Below the pieces are notes generated by a model. That model saw only the letters and a program-made list of their open reading frames with translations. It had not been told where the DNA came from and did no database searches. 42,500 nucleotides of DNA, taken from positions 300,802-343,301 of the forward strand of contig CAUYUJ010002058.1 in the NCBI GenBank assembly GCA_963575745.1. The letters run 5' to 3'. The stretch comes from Prorocentrum cordatum (taxonomy: Eukaryota; Sar; Dinophyceae; Prorocentrales; Prorocentraceae). Made by a program: the position numbers and the translations under genes. Of this stretch, positions 1-9,743 are shown piece by piece. The stretch's first letter is position 1. Every line of letters begins with the position of its first letter.

Positions 1-66
1 TCCTCCCCCCTCCTCCCCCCTCCTCCCTGCCTCCTCCCTCCTCCTCCTCCTCCTCCTCCTCCTCCT
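1..66. repeat. TCC/CCTCCC microsatellite
   Basis: This is a pyrimidine-rich trinucleotide tract that is cut by the window edge. The same tract class recurs about fifteen times in the window, on either strand. Confidence 0.95.
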
Positions 67-74
67 TTTCCTGA

Positions 75-130
75 CTCGCGTAGCCGATTTCTCCGGCGCC
101 GGGAAGCGCCGGAGAGATTGGCTACGCGAG
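75..130. repeat. Hairpin / fold-back sequence related to 11555-11602
   Basis: Arms of about 23 bp (CTCGCGTAGCC at the outside, TCTCCGGC at the inside) pair with two mismatches around a short GGGAAGC-type loop. The reverse complement, extended to about 138, closely matches about 45 bp at 11555-11602, inside another inverted-repeat element. It is therefore a repeated module rather than a chance hairpin. It could form a cruciform or an RNA stem. No function is evident. Confidence 0.7.
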
Positions 131-332
131 CTGATTCGCCAAACCCGCCCTTCACGGCTCCCCCAACTGCCTCGACGGTCCTCAGGATGCGTGTGAGCCC
201 CACGCATGTGTATCCTGCCGGGCTCCACCGATAGCACGCAGCCTGCGCCAGCCTTGCTGACACGGCATGCGTCGAAGCTGAGTGCTCCGGTGGACAAGCA
301 CATCTTTCGGCCACGCGCAGAGTGGGGTAGGG

Positions 333-490
333 TTAAGTCGGGCCTGTCCTTCTTCGGGGGGAATATTCAAAAATAGTCAAACATAGTCTGGGGACTATTT
401 TTTGAATATGTTAGGGCATCTTTTGGGAATGTTGTGAGTATTTCCCCATGTCCTAAGATGGGGTTCTTGTTATTACTTGGACGCCTCCTA
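333..490 (+). mobile_element. Family A element, left end and body (copy A1)
   Basis: It begins TTAAGTCGGGC and continues through the family body (CAAAAATAGTC, CATAGTCTGGGGAC, then TCCTAAGATGGGGTTC). The right inverted repeat is missing, so the copy is truncated at its 3' side. Complete copies at 16332-16475 and 35836-35981 define the family. Confidence 0.75.
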
Positions 491-499
491 CATCGGCGT

Positions 500-815
500 T
501 ACAAAAGTTTCGTCATAAAATAAAAGTCGATCATCTTGCATAAGCAAAGACAAATCCCGCCCCGGTGGGATTTCTAGAACCGCGTGAATTTACGTCGGGA
601 TTTCAAAATGTCCCGTTTTAAATCTATACTATTATAGTAAGGGATGAAATCCCACTTTTAGAAATCCCGGATCTTTGATCCGACCGCTCTTGACTGAAGG
701 GGGGGCCAGCTCGGCGCGGCCAGGGCAGTGGTCAGCCTCTGCCCGCTTGCTCACGCGGAAGGAAGACACGAAACCCATGCCACCTTCACGCTCTCATGAA
801 ACGTGACGAACTAAT
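500..815. other. Low-copy spacer, no gene seen
   Basis: This relatively AT-rich stretch holds no recognised gene or repeat family. It contains several near-repeats of AAATCCCG/CGGGATTT spread over 555-672 in both orientations, which might be a worn inverted repeat. Confidence 0.5.
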
Positions 816-819
816 TTGC

Positions 820-1062
820 AAGAGCGTAGTATTTTTCCTCCTTCTTATCCTTCTCCTCCCCTCTCCTCCTCATACCCAGACTTACTCATACACAGACTGA
901 CTCACATTCAGACTTCCTCATACCCAGACTTACACACAAAATTTCTCTTACTCAGACCTACTCATACTCAGACCTACTCCTACTCAGACTTACTCATGGT
1001 GAGACTCACGCACGCCCCGTTCGCGGCCGTTTTGTGGGGATGTCTCAAGCGGTTCGCTTGTT
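820..1062 (+). repeat. Segmental duplication copy 1 (partner 3165-3480)
   Basis: A TCC-rich start, ACTCATACTCAGAC-type repeats and a junction reading GGTGAGACTCACGCACGCCCC into GTGGGGATGTCTC occur in the same order at 3165-3480. Translations give only YPDL/THTQT periodicity, with no protein family signal. Copy 2 leads into the second ~152-bp repeat array, whereas here only the first part of one unit follows. Confidence 0.8.
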
Positions 1063-1065
1063 TTT

Positions 1066-1125
1066 CCCCATATCCTAAGATGTGTTTTCCCATATCCTAA
1101 GAATGGGGTTCTTGTTATTGGAAGA
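1066..1125 (+). mobile_element. Family A internal fragment
   Basis: The sequence CCATATCCTAAGAATGGGG followed by TTCTTGTTATT matches the interior of copy A1 (about 442-478). Neither terminal repeat is present, so this is a remnant. It contains a short internal duplication of TCCCCATATCCTAAGA. Confidence 0.55.
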
Positions 1126-1164
1126 CCGCGCCGGAGGAACACAGGATAATAGGAACACCCTCAC

Positions 1165-1480
1165 CTCCTCTCACTCAGACCCACTCAGACTCACTCATCA
1201 CGCAGACTCACTCATCACTCAGACTCACTCATCACTCAGACTCACTCATCACTCAGACTCACTCATCATTCAGACCCACTCATCAGTCAAACTCACTCAT
1301 CACTCAGACTCACTCATCACTCGGACTCAGTCATGACTCAGACTCATCACTCATCACTCAGACTCAGTCATCATTCGGACTCACTCATCACTCAGACTCA
1401 TTCATCACTCAGACTCACTCGTACTTGTACTCTACATTCACTACAGCCACTCAGGTCCACTCATCGGGTGACTCTCACAC
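1165..1480 (+). repeat. 16-bp tandem repeat, AGACTCACTCATCACT type
   Basis: About twenty units of a 16-bp repeat, with scattered substitutions and 6-bp variants, fill this stretch. Sixteen is not a multiple of three, yet open frames persist because the unit lacks stops in several frames. This argues against coding meaning. Confidence 0.9.
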
Positions 1481-1486
1481 ACACTG

Positions 1487-2222
1487 ATGTTGAGGAGTCT
1501 CAGGCGATTCTGTGGCTTCAGCACTCCTAAGGGGAGCGGCGGGGGGGTATTTCACGGGGTCCCGTTCGCGGAATGTTGTGGGGATGTCTCAGGCGGTTTG
1601 GCCATTTTCTCTTCCAACATGTGTTGCTTTCGGAGCAGATTTGGAGGATGTCGCAGGCGATTCGCTGGTTTCAGCACTCTAAAGAGGAGGGCGGGTGGGC
1701 ATTTAACGAGGTCCTGTTCGCGGAGTGTTGTGGGGATGTTTCAGGCGGTTTGGCCATTTGTTCTTCCAACATGTGTTGTTTTCGGAGCAGATGTGGAGGA
1801 TGTCTCACGCGATTCGCTCGTCTCAGGACTCTAAGGGGGCGGCGGGGGGGGGTATTTCACGGGGTCCCGTTCGCGGAGTTTTGTGGGGATGTCTCAGGCG
1901 GTTTGGTAATTTTCTCTTCCAACATGTTTTGCTTTCGGAGCAGATTTGGAGGATGTCTCAGGCGATTCGCTGGTTGCCGCACTCTAAGGGGAGCGGCGGG
2001 GTGGTGTTTCGCTCGGCCCCTTTCGCGGGATTTGGTGGGGATGTTTAAGGCGGTTTGGCCATTTTCTCTTCCAACATGTTTCATTTTCGGAGCAGATTTG
2101 GACGACGTTCGCGCCCAGTTTGCGGGGAAGTCTCAGGCGGTTTGGCCGTTCTGATGCTGGGCGCTTGTCGTTTTCGGAGCAGTTTGGGGAGGATGTCTCA
2201 GGCGATTTGCTAGTTTCAGCAC
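1487..2222 (+). repeat. ~152-bp tandem repeat array 1 (family F)
   Basis: Four to five units are marked by GTGGGGATGTCTCAGGCGG near 1572, 1728, 1882 and 2035, a spacing of 151-156 bp. Each unit also carries CGGAGCAGATTTGGAGGATG and an AAGGGGGCGGCGG-type segment. The unit length is not a fixed multiple of three, so predicted proteins change frame from unit to unit. The last unit runs directly into a GGA microsatellite. Confidence 0.9.
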
Positions 2223-2226
2223 TCCC

Positions 2227-2430
2227 AACGAGGAGGAGGAGGAGGAGGAGGAGGAGGAGGAGGAGGAGGAGGAAGAGGAGGAGGAGGAGGAGGAGGAGGA
2301 AGCGAGGATGAGGAGGAAGAGGACGAGGAGGAGGAGGAGGAGAAGGAGGACAGCATGAACACGGTAGGAGCAGAAGCAGGAAGGGGAGGATGATGATGAT
2401 GATGTTGATGAGGAGGAGGAGGACGTGGGC
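2227..2430 (+). repeat. GGA microsatellite with GAT/GAC interruptions
   Basis: This purine-rich trinucleotide tract starts inside the final family F unit (ACTCCCAACGAGG) and ends in a GATGATGATGATG run near 2388-2413. Confidence 0.95.
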
Positions 2431-2549
2431 AACTCGAGTAGCCAGGGCCAGACGATCGAGGTTCGATGCTCCAAAGTTTTAGGTTTTACTCAAACGTTTC
2501 CGCCTCACTCTCCTTCGCTCTCCGCTCTCCTTCGCTCTTCTGCATTCAT

Positions 2550-3005
2550 ACTCACTCATACTCAGACTCAGCCGCACGCAGGCCCACTCGCACTTAGACT
2601 CGCTCATATCCATACTTAAACTTACTCCCACTCTGACTCGCGCGCAAAACCACTCATACTCAGACTCGCTCCTGCTCAGACTCATCATCCTTCGGTCCGC
2701 TCAAACGCAGACCGACTCACATTCAGACTGCTTCACATCCATGCCCAATCACACTCGGCTCACCCGCACTCATATTCAATGACACACTTTGTCTCACACT
2801 CAGACCCACTCAAGCCCAGGCTCACTCATGCTCAGACTCATCATGCTACGATTTCAGACTGGCTCACACTCAGATTCGTCCATACTCAGACCCACTCGCA
2901 CACAGACGCACTCGCGCTCATATTTACTCACGCATACCCACTCAAACCCAGGCTCAGTCGCACCCAGATTAACTCACACTCAGAATCAGTCGATCTCAGA
3001 TTTGC
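2550..3005 (+). repeat. Degenerate ACTCAGACTCACTCAT repeats
   Basis: This is a diverged block of the same repeat class as 1165-1480, with many CTCAGACTC, CTCATACTC and CCCAGGCTCA units. The spacing is irregular. It lies upstream of the second copy of the segmental duplication. Confidence 0.8.
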
Positions 3006-3108
3006 TATTGGTCGCAGTCATGCTTACAGACTGTGGGAATGTCTCGAGCGAACGGTTCGCCCTCGCACACAGGCGCTCATTGACAGATATCAAGAGAAAT
3101 ACGTACCA

Positions 3109-3165
3109 AGAGAATGAGATGCACATATGGGGAACCCCGCATCGAGTAATTTTGTTATTGCTTGG
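3109..3165 (+). mobile_element. Family A internal fragment
   Basis: GATGCACATATGGGG, GAGTAATTTT and GTTATTGCTTGGACG match the family A interior seen at 4340-4394 and 440-490. No terminal inverted repeat remains. Confidence 0.5.
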
Positions 3166-3480
3166 ACGCCTCCTCCTTTTTCTTCTTCCTCTTCTTTTCC
3201 CCCATCCTCCTCATACCCAGACTTCCTCATACACAGACTGACTCACACTCAGACTTTCTCATACCCAGACTTACTCACACACACAAAATTATTCATACTC
3301 AGACCTACTCATACTCAGACCTACTCCTACTCATATTTACTCATGGTGAGACTCACGCACGCCCCGTTCGCGGCCGTTTTGCGGGGAGGATGTCTCAGGC
3401 GGGGCGCTGACTTCAGCCCCCCTTCAGGGGGGCCGCCAAGGGTGTTTTCACGGTCCCGTTCGCGGCCGTTTTGTGGGGAT
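3165..3480 (+). repeat. Segmental duplication copy 2 (partner 820-1062)
   Basis: This is the same ordered module as 820-1062: a TCC-rich start, ACTCATACTCAGAC repeats, then GGTGAGACTCACGCACGCCCC and entry into the ~152-bp array. The differences are substitutions and short length changes within the repeat part. Confidence 0.8.
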
Positions 3481-4045
3481 GTCTCAACCGGTTTGCCTGT
3501 TTTCTGTCCCAACAGCTTTCGTTTTCGGAGCAGATTTGGAGGATGTCTCGAGCGAGGCGCTCATTTTCAGCATCCCCAAGGGGAGCCGCCAGTGGTGTTT
3601 TCACGGACCCGTTCGCGGCCGTTTTGTGGGGATGTCTGAAGCGGTTTGCACGTTTTCTGTCCCAGCATCCTTCGCTTTCGGAGCAGATTTGGAGGATGTC
3701 TCGAGCGAGGCGCTCATTTTCACGTTCCCAAGGGGAGCCGCCAGGGGTGTTTTCACAGACCCGTTCGCGGCCGTTTTGTGGGGATGTCTGAAGCGGTTTG
3801 CCTGTTTTCTGTCCCAGCTTCCTTCGCGTTCGGAGCAGATTTGGAGTATGTCTCGAGCGAGGCGCTCATTTTCAGCATCCCCAAGGGGAGCCGCCAGGGG
3901 TGTTTTCACGGACCCGTTCGCGGCCGTTTTGTGGGGATGTCTGAAGCGGTTTGCATGTTTTCTGTCCCAGCATCCTTCGCTTTCGGAGCAGATTTGGAGG
4001 ATGTCTCGAGCGAGGCGTTCATTTTCACGTTCCCAAGGGTGGGCC
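3370..4045 (+). repeat. ~152-bp tandem repeat array 2 (family F)
   Basis: Units are marked by TTTTGTGGGGATGTCT near 3471, 3623, 3776 and 3929, a spacing of 152-153 bp. They are much closer to each other than the units of array 1, which suggests more recent amplification. Each unit carries TCGGAGCAGATTTGGAGGAT, TCTCGAGCGAGGCGCTCATT and CCCCAAGGGGAGCCGCCAG. The frames open on both strands are by-products. Confidence 0.92.
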
Positions 4046-4064
4046 AGATTTTGAGGATGTCCCG

Positions 4065-4724
4065 ATCGGTGGCCAGACTCGTGGGCACAGATTCTCTTCA
4101 GCATGCCACAGGAGGCTCAAGCAGGCTCCAGGAGGCCCCAGGAGACCACATGAGGTCCCAAGAGGCTCTAAGAGGCCCCAGGAAGCTCCGGGAGGCCTCA
4201 GGAAGCCACATGAGGCCCCAGGAGGCCAGAGGAAACGCCAGGAGGCCTCGGAAGGCAACAGGAGGCCCCGAGAGGCCCCAGGAGCAGTCCCAAGCGCCCA
4301 AATGGCTAGACGCGCATTCCCAGATCCCATCTTTTTAAAAAGATGCACATATGGGGATCTCCACGCAGTGAGTAATTTTTAGTTGTCGTCCAAAATCGGT
4401 GGCCAGACTCGTGGGCACAGATTCTCTTCAGCATGCCACAGGAGGCTCAAGCAGGCTCCAGGAGGCCCCAGGAGACCACATGAGGTCCCAAGAGGCTCTA
4501 AGAGGCCCCAGGAAGCTCCGGGAGGCCTCAGGAAGCCACATGAGGCCCCAGGAGGCCAGAGGAAACGCCAGGAGGCCTCGGAAGGCAACAGGAGGCCCCG
4601 AGAGGCCCCAGGAGCAGTCCCAAGCGCCCAAATGGCTAGACGCGCATTCCCAGATCCCATCTTTTTAAAAAGATGCACATATGGGGATCTCCACGCAGTG
4701 AGTAATTTTTAGTTGTCGTCCAAA
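4065..4724 (+). repeat. Perfect 330-bp direct tandem duplication
   Basis: 4065-4394 is repeated immediately at 4395-4724 without a visible change. Each copy holds an AGGAGGCCCC-type degenerate block (antisense family E class) followed by a family A 3' fragment (GATGCACATATGGGG to TTGTCGTCCAAAATC). Only the second copy continues into the family A terminal repeat. This is a very recent duplication or an assembly artefact. Confidence 0.95.
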
Positions 4725-4754
4725 ATCCCCCTGTAGGGGGCAGGCCTGACCTCA
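4670..4754 (+). mobile_element. Family A right end (copy A8)
   Basis: CCAAAATC, CCTGTAGGGGG and CAGGCCTGACCT correspond to the right terminal repeat of complete family A copies. The left half is absent. The copy sits at the end of the 330-bp duplication. Confidence 0.65.
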
Positions 4755-5840
4755 GGGTAGGGGGAGGGCTTCTTAGAAGCGCCCCTGCCTCTCAGAAGGC
4801 GCGCGCCCTGCCTGTAGATGTGAGGCCGGCGCATTTTGAGAAGCAGCCTCCTTCCAAGAATCGGGGGGGACAGACCTCCTACCCTGACACGTCGATTAGC
4901 GAGTTGGCCGTTTCCGGTTCGCGAGAGGGCGTCGCGGCCGTCGTTTTTGCGGCTCCAGGTCCGTCGGTTTCGCCCCCAGGCCGATCTCACCAAAGGGAGG
5001 TTTGCCAAAAGGAGGTCTGTCCACCGCCGAAAGAAGCCTTCCCCCCTCCCCCTTTTGCCCCCCCCCCCCCTCTGCGCGCCGCTACAGCACACGCTCCTTG
5101 GACTGTCGGCCCTCGCCCGGCCCGCTCCAGGGCGCCCCGCGGGCCACGTGGTCCGGCCGCCCGCCCGCCCGCCGCCGGGCATCGGAGGCTCGAGGCCCCA
5201 GGCTCGAGGATGGAGGCTCGAGGATGGAGGCTCGAGGATCAGAGGCGACGATGGGGGCGAAGAGCCCAGGGGAGAGCAATACAATGTATCCCTTGGGGCG
5301 TCGAGGATCCATGTCTTCGACAAGGCCCCCGGGCGAATGCGTGTCATGCCCGCCCCTGGGCTATTCGCCCTCATCGTCGCCGCCGAGAGGACTACGGCTC
5401 GTGGGTTGAGGATCGAGAAGAAAATCGGGGAAGCGTAAGACTCGGATGCGCTAGAACTCGTGCTTGCCGACGATGATTTGACGAACCCGTCCTGGATTTT
5501 GACGGGCCAGTGTTCGTGGGATGTTCGTAGCGGGAGCTCGCGTCAAATTTCAGATTGGGTCTCGTCATCTTCTTGGCAGCCCCGTCAGGATTGTCACCAT
5601 CTTCGGGCATCGGCAGGGATGGAGATCAAGAGAGTAAAGGGGATTATTTGTCACCCTTCTACACGGGATTCCGCTCACTCACGTGAACGCTCGTCTGAGC
5701 TAAAGCGGCTACGCGCGGGTAGGGCGAGCACAGCGAAGTCGCGAGGGGTGATGCTGCGACGCGCGGCTTCGCCATGTGCGTCGCTGTGCGACGGCGGGCG
5801 GCGCGGGAGCCAAGTGGGCTGCCGCTGGCGCCACCGCCAG
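4755..5840. other. Low-copy stretch, no convincing gene
   Basis: Overlapping open frames occur on both strands with GC-rich composition and no recognisable domain. 5180-5245 holds four or so copies of AGGCTCGAGGATGG. The minus-strand frame 5392-5610 begins MPEDGDNPDGAAKKM and has a balanced composition, but there is no family match and the flanks have stops. I do not call it a gene. Confidence 0.4.
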
Positions 5841-5841
5841 T

Positions 5842-5985
5842 ACCCAAGGGAGGGAAAAAACACCTGGACCCGACAGTTGGCGTTTGCCAAACGGCCCTGG
5901 CGTTTGCTGAACGGCCCTGCCCTGTTTGATTGTCTTTTTGGGTCCGCTTGCTAAACGGCTTCGCGTGTCGGTGTGATCATGTCAG
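5842..5985 (+). mobile_element. Family D repeat, copy 1
   Basis: This ~140-bp unit is shared with 22925-23065. Shared blocks in order are CCAAGGGAGG, GGCGTTT-CCTAAACGGCCCTG-type, CCCTGTT(T/C)GATT and ACGACTTCGCGCGTCGG-type. No clear terminal inverted repeats were found, so the transposition class is unknown. Confidence 0.7.
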
Positions 5986-6267
5986 TCGGCCCGGATTAGT
6001 AGGTCGACCCTGCCAGATCAAGGGTATCTTGGTGTCCTGAGTCTCGCGACCCATGCCTCCTGCATTCCTGTGGCAACGTGGCCCTCGGGAGGGTCTCGTG
6101 TCCTCTCGCGCGCCCTGTCCAACCAAGGTCCGACCTTCTGGGGGTGGAGGCTCTGCTCCCTGAGTGCAGCGCAAGAGGGTGAGGAAACGTGGGCGACGGC
6201 CCGTGAGGCAGACTGCAGAGGCGCCGAGGGCTGAAGCTACAAACACAGTGGGCAAGAAAAGGCGAGA

Positions 6268-6521
6268 CACCTCCTCCTCCTCCTCCTTCTTTTCCTCCTC
6301 CTCCTCCTCTTCCTGCTCCTCCATCTGTTCCTCCTCCTCCTCCTCCTCCTCCTCCTCCTCTTCATCTTCCTCCTCCTGCTCCTCCTCCTCCCCTCCTCCT
6401 CCTTCTCCTCCTCCTCCTCCTCCTCCTCCTCCTCCCTCCTCCTCCTCCTCCTCCTCCTCCTCCTCCTCCTCCTCCTCCTCCTCCTCCTCCTCTTCCTCCT
6501 CCTCCTCCTCCACGACCGGTG
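6268..6521 (+). repeat. TCC microsatellite, ~250 bp
   Basis: A nearly continuous TCC/CTC array has a few CTT, CTG and ATC interruptions. It produces spurious poly-Ser, poly-Glu and poly-Gly frames. Confidence 0.97.
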
Positions 6522-6668
6522 CCTGAAGAGGCGTGCGGAGGTGGCGGCAAGCGCCCCAAAAGATGCACGCGGAAAGAGCCAGAGCGAGTGCTCGCGACGT
6601 GCATCTCGTGATCAGGGCCCGGACCTCTGGCGGGGAAGAGCCAGCAACCGCAAGGAGGGCGACTAGGA

Positions 6669-6800
6669 TTAAGTCGGGCGTGTCCCTCTGCAGGAGGAAC
6701 ATCCAAAAATAGTCAAAACATAGTCTGGGGGCGTGGTTTCTACTGTTTTTGAGATTTTTGGGACATTTTGTGTTGTTGACGATTTTTCATTTTTCGTGCC
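6669..6800 (+). mobile_element. Family A left end (copy A2)
   Basis: The left terminal repeat TTAAGTCGGGCGTGTCCCTC is followed by CAAAAATAGTC and CATAGTCTGGGG. The right terminal repeat is not seen. It lies 280 bp before copy A3 in the same orientation. Confidence 0.7.
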
Positions 6801-6947
6801 CGTCCTTCGACTTCCGCCGACCCACAACACGAGGGCCACATCAGGGTGCCGACGCGCCAGAGGGTGCCGACGCGCCACAGAAGGGGGTGGATCATGGTCG
6901 TGGGGCCCGTGGGGAGACCTCGGCAGGCGGGAGCAGGTGAGGGTGAA

Positions 6948-7350
6948 GTCGGGCCTGTCCCTCTACAGGGGGAATCTCAAAGCATGTTCGAAACATAGTC
7001 TGGGGCTTAGTGGGCCCTGGAAACGACAGGGCCGTTTTTTTACCGGTTCCGTTTTGCCGGTTTTTTGCCAGTTCCGACGCCGTTTTTGTTACCGGTTCCG
7101 TCGCCGTTTTTTGACCGGTTCCGGCTCCGGCTCCAATCTTGGAGCCGTTTTTTTGCCGTTTCCGGTCGCCGTGTTTTTGCCGATTCCATTTTCAAGGGAC
7201 ATTTTTTTGAAACGGTGAAAAAACGGCCCTGCCGTTTCTGGGGCCCACAAAGGTTTGGGGACGATGTTTACCCTTGTTTGAGCATCTCTTGAGCATGTTG
7301 TGAACATGCTTTACTTCTCCAAAGTCCGCCTGTGGGAGGACATGCCCGAC
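6948..7350 (+). mobile_element. Family A element (copy A3) with a nested insertion
   Basis: The left end GTCGGGCCTGTCCCTC and the right end GGAGGACATGCCCGAC are inverted repeats matching the family termini. The normal ~145-bp body is interrupted after TAGTCTGGGG by a second inverted-repeat element (7009-7255) and resumes at TTTGGGGACGATG. Removing the inner element would restore the family consensus CTGGGGACGATG. Confidence 0.8.
7009..7255 (+). mobile_element. Nested inverted-repeat element (family R) with ACCGGTTCCG repeats
   Basis: The termini TGGGCCCTGGAAACGACAGG and, reverse complemented, TGGGCCCCAGAAACGGCAGG extend for about 35 bp. The interior holds repeated ACCGGTTCCG(T/G) and GCCGTTTTTTG motifs. 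A related half-element occurs inverted at 11815-11910. No coding capacity is visible. Confidence 0.75.
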
Positions 7351-7519
7351 CCGAAGCCAAACACCTTTTGATAATCCGATCGCCGATAGCTCTGTCGCTG
7401 GCCAACATGGCGCGCGAGACTACAGGTGGAACGGCCCGCTGGGCTGCTAGACAGTACGCAGCCATCTCGTGACTCGCAGACTGCGCCGCTGCCGACATGG
7501 TCTCGAAGGCCACGGAATT

Positions 7520-7712
7520 CAGGCAACCGCAAACATGGATTAAAGGGGCGTGGATTAGCGACGGGTCCCGTTTCCATGGGAAATCCATGATTTCCGCCAC
7601 CGAGCGAGGTGGCACTGGCCGCATTTTGGGTAGGACACCTCCCCCGATCCATGGAGTTGGCGACCGCGCTCCAATCCATAAATCGTTAATCCATGGTTGC
7701 GCGCCCCCGAAA
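7520..7712 (+). mobile_element. Family I repeat, copy 1
   Basis: This ~195-bp unit is shared with 36061-36255. Shared blocks are GGGGCGTGGA(T)TAGCGACG, CATGGGAAA, TCCGCC(A/G)CCGAGCGAGG, GGCCGCATT(T/C)TGGG and CACCTCCCCCGATCCATGGA. The ends carry a short inverted motif around ATGGATTAA / TTAATCCAT. Confidence 0.8.
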
Positions 7713-8228
7713 TGGGAAAGCACCCGGTTGAGCAAGTAGAAAGAGGCCAGGCGGCAGAAACGGAAAAGCGGCTGGGGGGGCGACCTGCAACAAGCGAGCT
7801 TGATCTGCCTTGGGCGTAGGCGCACAGCGAGAGACCCGAGCGGAGCAGATGTTGACACGTCAATGAGAGACTGCGAAATGTTGGATACCGCAAGAACCAC
7901 CGCTTGCACAGGCAATGCAAGACAGCGAAGCAAGTACGGTATGAGGTAAGCGCATTGCTGAATACTCATGATGGCACTGCCTGGATGAATCAAAGGCCCC
8001 GGCACAGACTGACCCAAGGCCGCAACACACATAGCAACACAGTCAGAGCAAGTGTCGTTGTTTGGGCGCCCAGAGAAAGTTGGCCAACGAGCAGAGAACC
8101 TGGACAGACTTACGAGCGGCAGATGACTCCCCTGCAGAGAGGGGGCCAAAAGACTCAGCGTCAAGCGGGCGGGGCAGGCTTGCACACAGCAAGGATAGTC
8201 GACGGGCAATGCTGACAGGCCCTGGATT
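7713..8228. other. Low-copy stretch, no gene called
   Basis: Overlapping frames exist on both strands; the longest, on the minus strand from 8209, enters the family I copy. No domain was recognised and no repeat family was found here. Confidence 0.4.
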
Positions 8229-8409
8229 TATAGTCGGGGCCCTGAAGAAGGAACCCTTTTCATTGGGGAGGGGCTCCGTGTTCCTTGAGTATTTCGCAGC
8301 TTGCCTTGGATTTTCTTTTAGGTTTTCGATGGGAAATCGAAGACCAACTTCTGGAAAAAAGGGGCCTAGTTCCTTATTTAGGGTTCCTTAGGTCATCGCC
8401 CCGACTGTA
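8229..8409 (+). mobile_element. Family J inverted-repeat element, copy 1
   Basis: The left end TATAGTCGGGG...AAGGAACCC and the reverse-complemented right end TACAGTCGGGG...AAGGAACCC form ~30-bp imperfect terminal repeats starting at TA on both sides. The length is about 180 bp. Copy 2 is at 29496-29666. TA at each end fits a TA target duplication. Confidence 0.75.
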
Positions 8410-8970
8410 TGTCGGGGAACTCCTGGGCTCTTGCAGGCGAGCCAAGAGAGCAAGCAGCGCATCCCTTCCATCAGGAAAAAGCCTCTCGGCAGGGAGTGCC
8501 CCCGCGTGGTGCCCCCCCCCACTCGTGATCCGCTGCAGCACGTCTGCATGGCCGGTGCAACGACTCCTCCCCCCCCTCCCCCCCCAGAACAGGCCGGGGC
8601 AAGGTCCACCGCTGGGACCAATCGGGCTGGACTTCCCGGTTTGACCCGGCGGGGACGCGGGATCCCAAAATCATTTGGAATTTAGCGGACGAATTTTCGC
8701 GCAGTCTCGGCTGCAGAGACAGACTTGGAGAGGCTTGCCCCTGAGAGCTTGTGATACCGGGGAGTCTCCGCCTCCAACGGGCGTGTCATCATCATCATCA
8801 TCATCATCCCCTCTCGCTGCCTCCCCGCGTCGCGCAGCCGGCTCGCGGGAGGCCGGCCGCGCTGCTCGCGAGGCCCTCTCTCGACGGCCTCTGCGCGCCG
8901 CCCGTCCTCCTTCCTCCGCGGCCGCCCCTCGTCAGGGGCAACCATAGGGGGGGAATAGGCATAGGGGGTC
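8410..8970. other. GC-rich low-copy stretch with ATC microsatellite
   Basis: There are C and G homopolymer runs at 8511-8520 and 8568-8586, and an ATC tract at about 8786-8809. Several short frames overlap on both strands, with none distinctive. 8820-8935 is very GC-rich and coding-like in composition only. Confidence 0.4.
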
Positions 8971-9136
8971 ACCACCCACCAAACCACCCCAACCCGACCC
9001 GAAGGCTCAGGTTTACCCTCGATTTCCAGTGGGGGGGGGGTTCGGGGAACATCGAAAAAACACGTGTGAAACCCTTACCCCCCCCCAAGCCGAAATTCGG
9101 GTCTTCGGGTTGGGTTGGGGTGGTCTGGTGGGTAGT
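8971..9136 (+). mobile_element. Inverted-repeat element (family Z, single copy)
   Basis: The left arm ACCACCCACCAAACCACCCC and the reverse-complemented right arm ACTACCCACCAGACCACCCC are parts of ~35-bp terminal inverted repeats that continue into CAACCCGACCCGAAG. The centre holds homopolymer G and C runs. No open frame of interest. No second copy was seen. Confidence 0.8.
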
Positions 9137-9386
9137 CAGGGGTGGAGGCATCGGCCCCCAATCGCCCACTGATCGCCGATATGGGGCCCCACAGCCCCAA
9201 CCTGCACAGGAAGGTGCGGATTCGCGATCGGGGGCCCATCGCCGAGCTATCGGCGAGGTATCGCCGACTCGAGGTCGATGCATCCCCAACACAAAAAGGC
9301 ACGCATAACACCGAAACATGCACGGGACATGGACGTTCGCCCGATGGCAAGTTCTCACATCATTCGCTCTGAGTCTCGAGGCTTAG

Positions 9387-9743
9387 TCAACAAGAACAGT
9401 TTATCGGAGCAGCACACGATTGCACAGTGATGCTGTTTTTTTCCGGAGGTAGCTCGAGTGGAGGGTCGATCTCGGGTCTCTCGAGGTTGCAGATGAAAGT
9501 TTTCGAGGCTGCTGAACCGATTTGTGCAATCGAGAGTTCTATTGCTGCTCTAAGTATCGAGATCAAGTTCGCCAGCCGAACGCGCGCAAAAAATGGTCCC
9601 GAGGCCGAGTTGCCGCCATGATGCACTTCGCCCTTCAGCACGATAGGATCGAGCTGAAGTAAGAGCCGCCCTGGGTTCGTGTCGAGCCGTTCCTTGAATC
9701 CCGGTCGGGGAACCCGTCCTTGGCCGAGATTCGCCGTTGCCAC
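9387..9743 (-). CDS. Unrecognised open frame, coding status doubtful
   Basis: This is a 119-codon minus-strand frame with balanced amino-acid composition, including a LANLISILRAAIELSIAQIG segment that could be helical. It has no ATG near its 5' end: the first usable codon is GTG, and a TGA lies a few codons upstream, so as a gene it would need an upstream exon. The plus strand of the same stretch also has a 64-codon frame (9427-9621). I see no known domain and no splice pair that settles the question. It lies in one of the few stretches free of repeats. Confidence 0.2.
   Translation of the reverse strand: MATANLGQGRVPRPGFKERLDTNPGRLLLQLDPIVLKGEVHHGGNSASGPFFARVRLANLISILRAAIELSIAQIGSAASKTFICNLERPEIDPPLELPPEKNSITVQSCAAPINCSC

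Noticed and set aside
2455-2475. Possible tRNA B-box (GAGGTTCGATGCTCC)
   Set aside because: There is no matching A-box or cloverleaf at the right distance; the T-arm similarity is isolated.
3370-4045. CRISPR-like array
   Set aside because: Units are about 152 bp with no short direct repeat plus unique spacers. The 16-, 12-, 18- and 112-bp arrays also lack unique spacers; they are ordinary tandem repeats.
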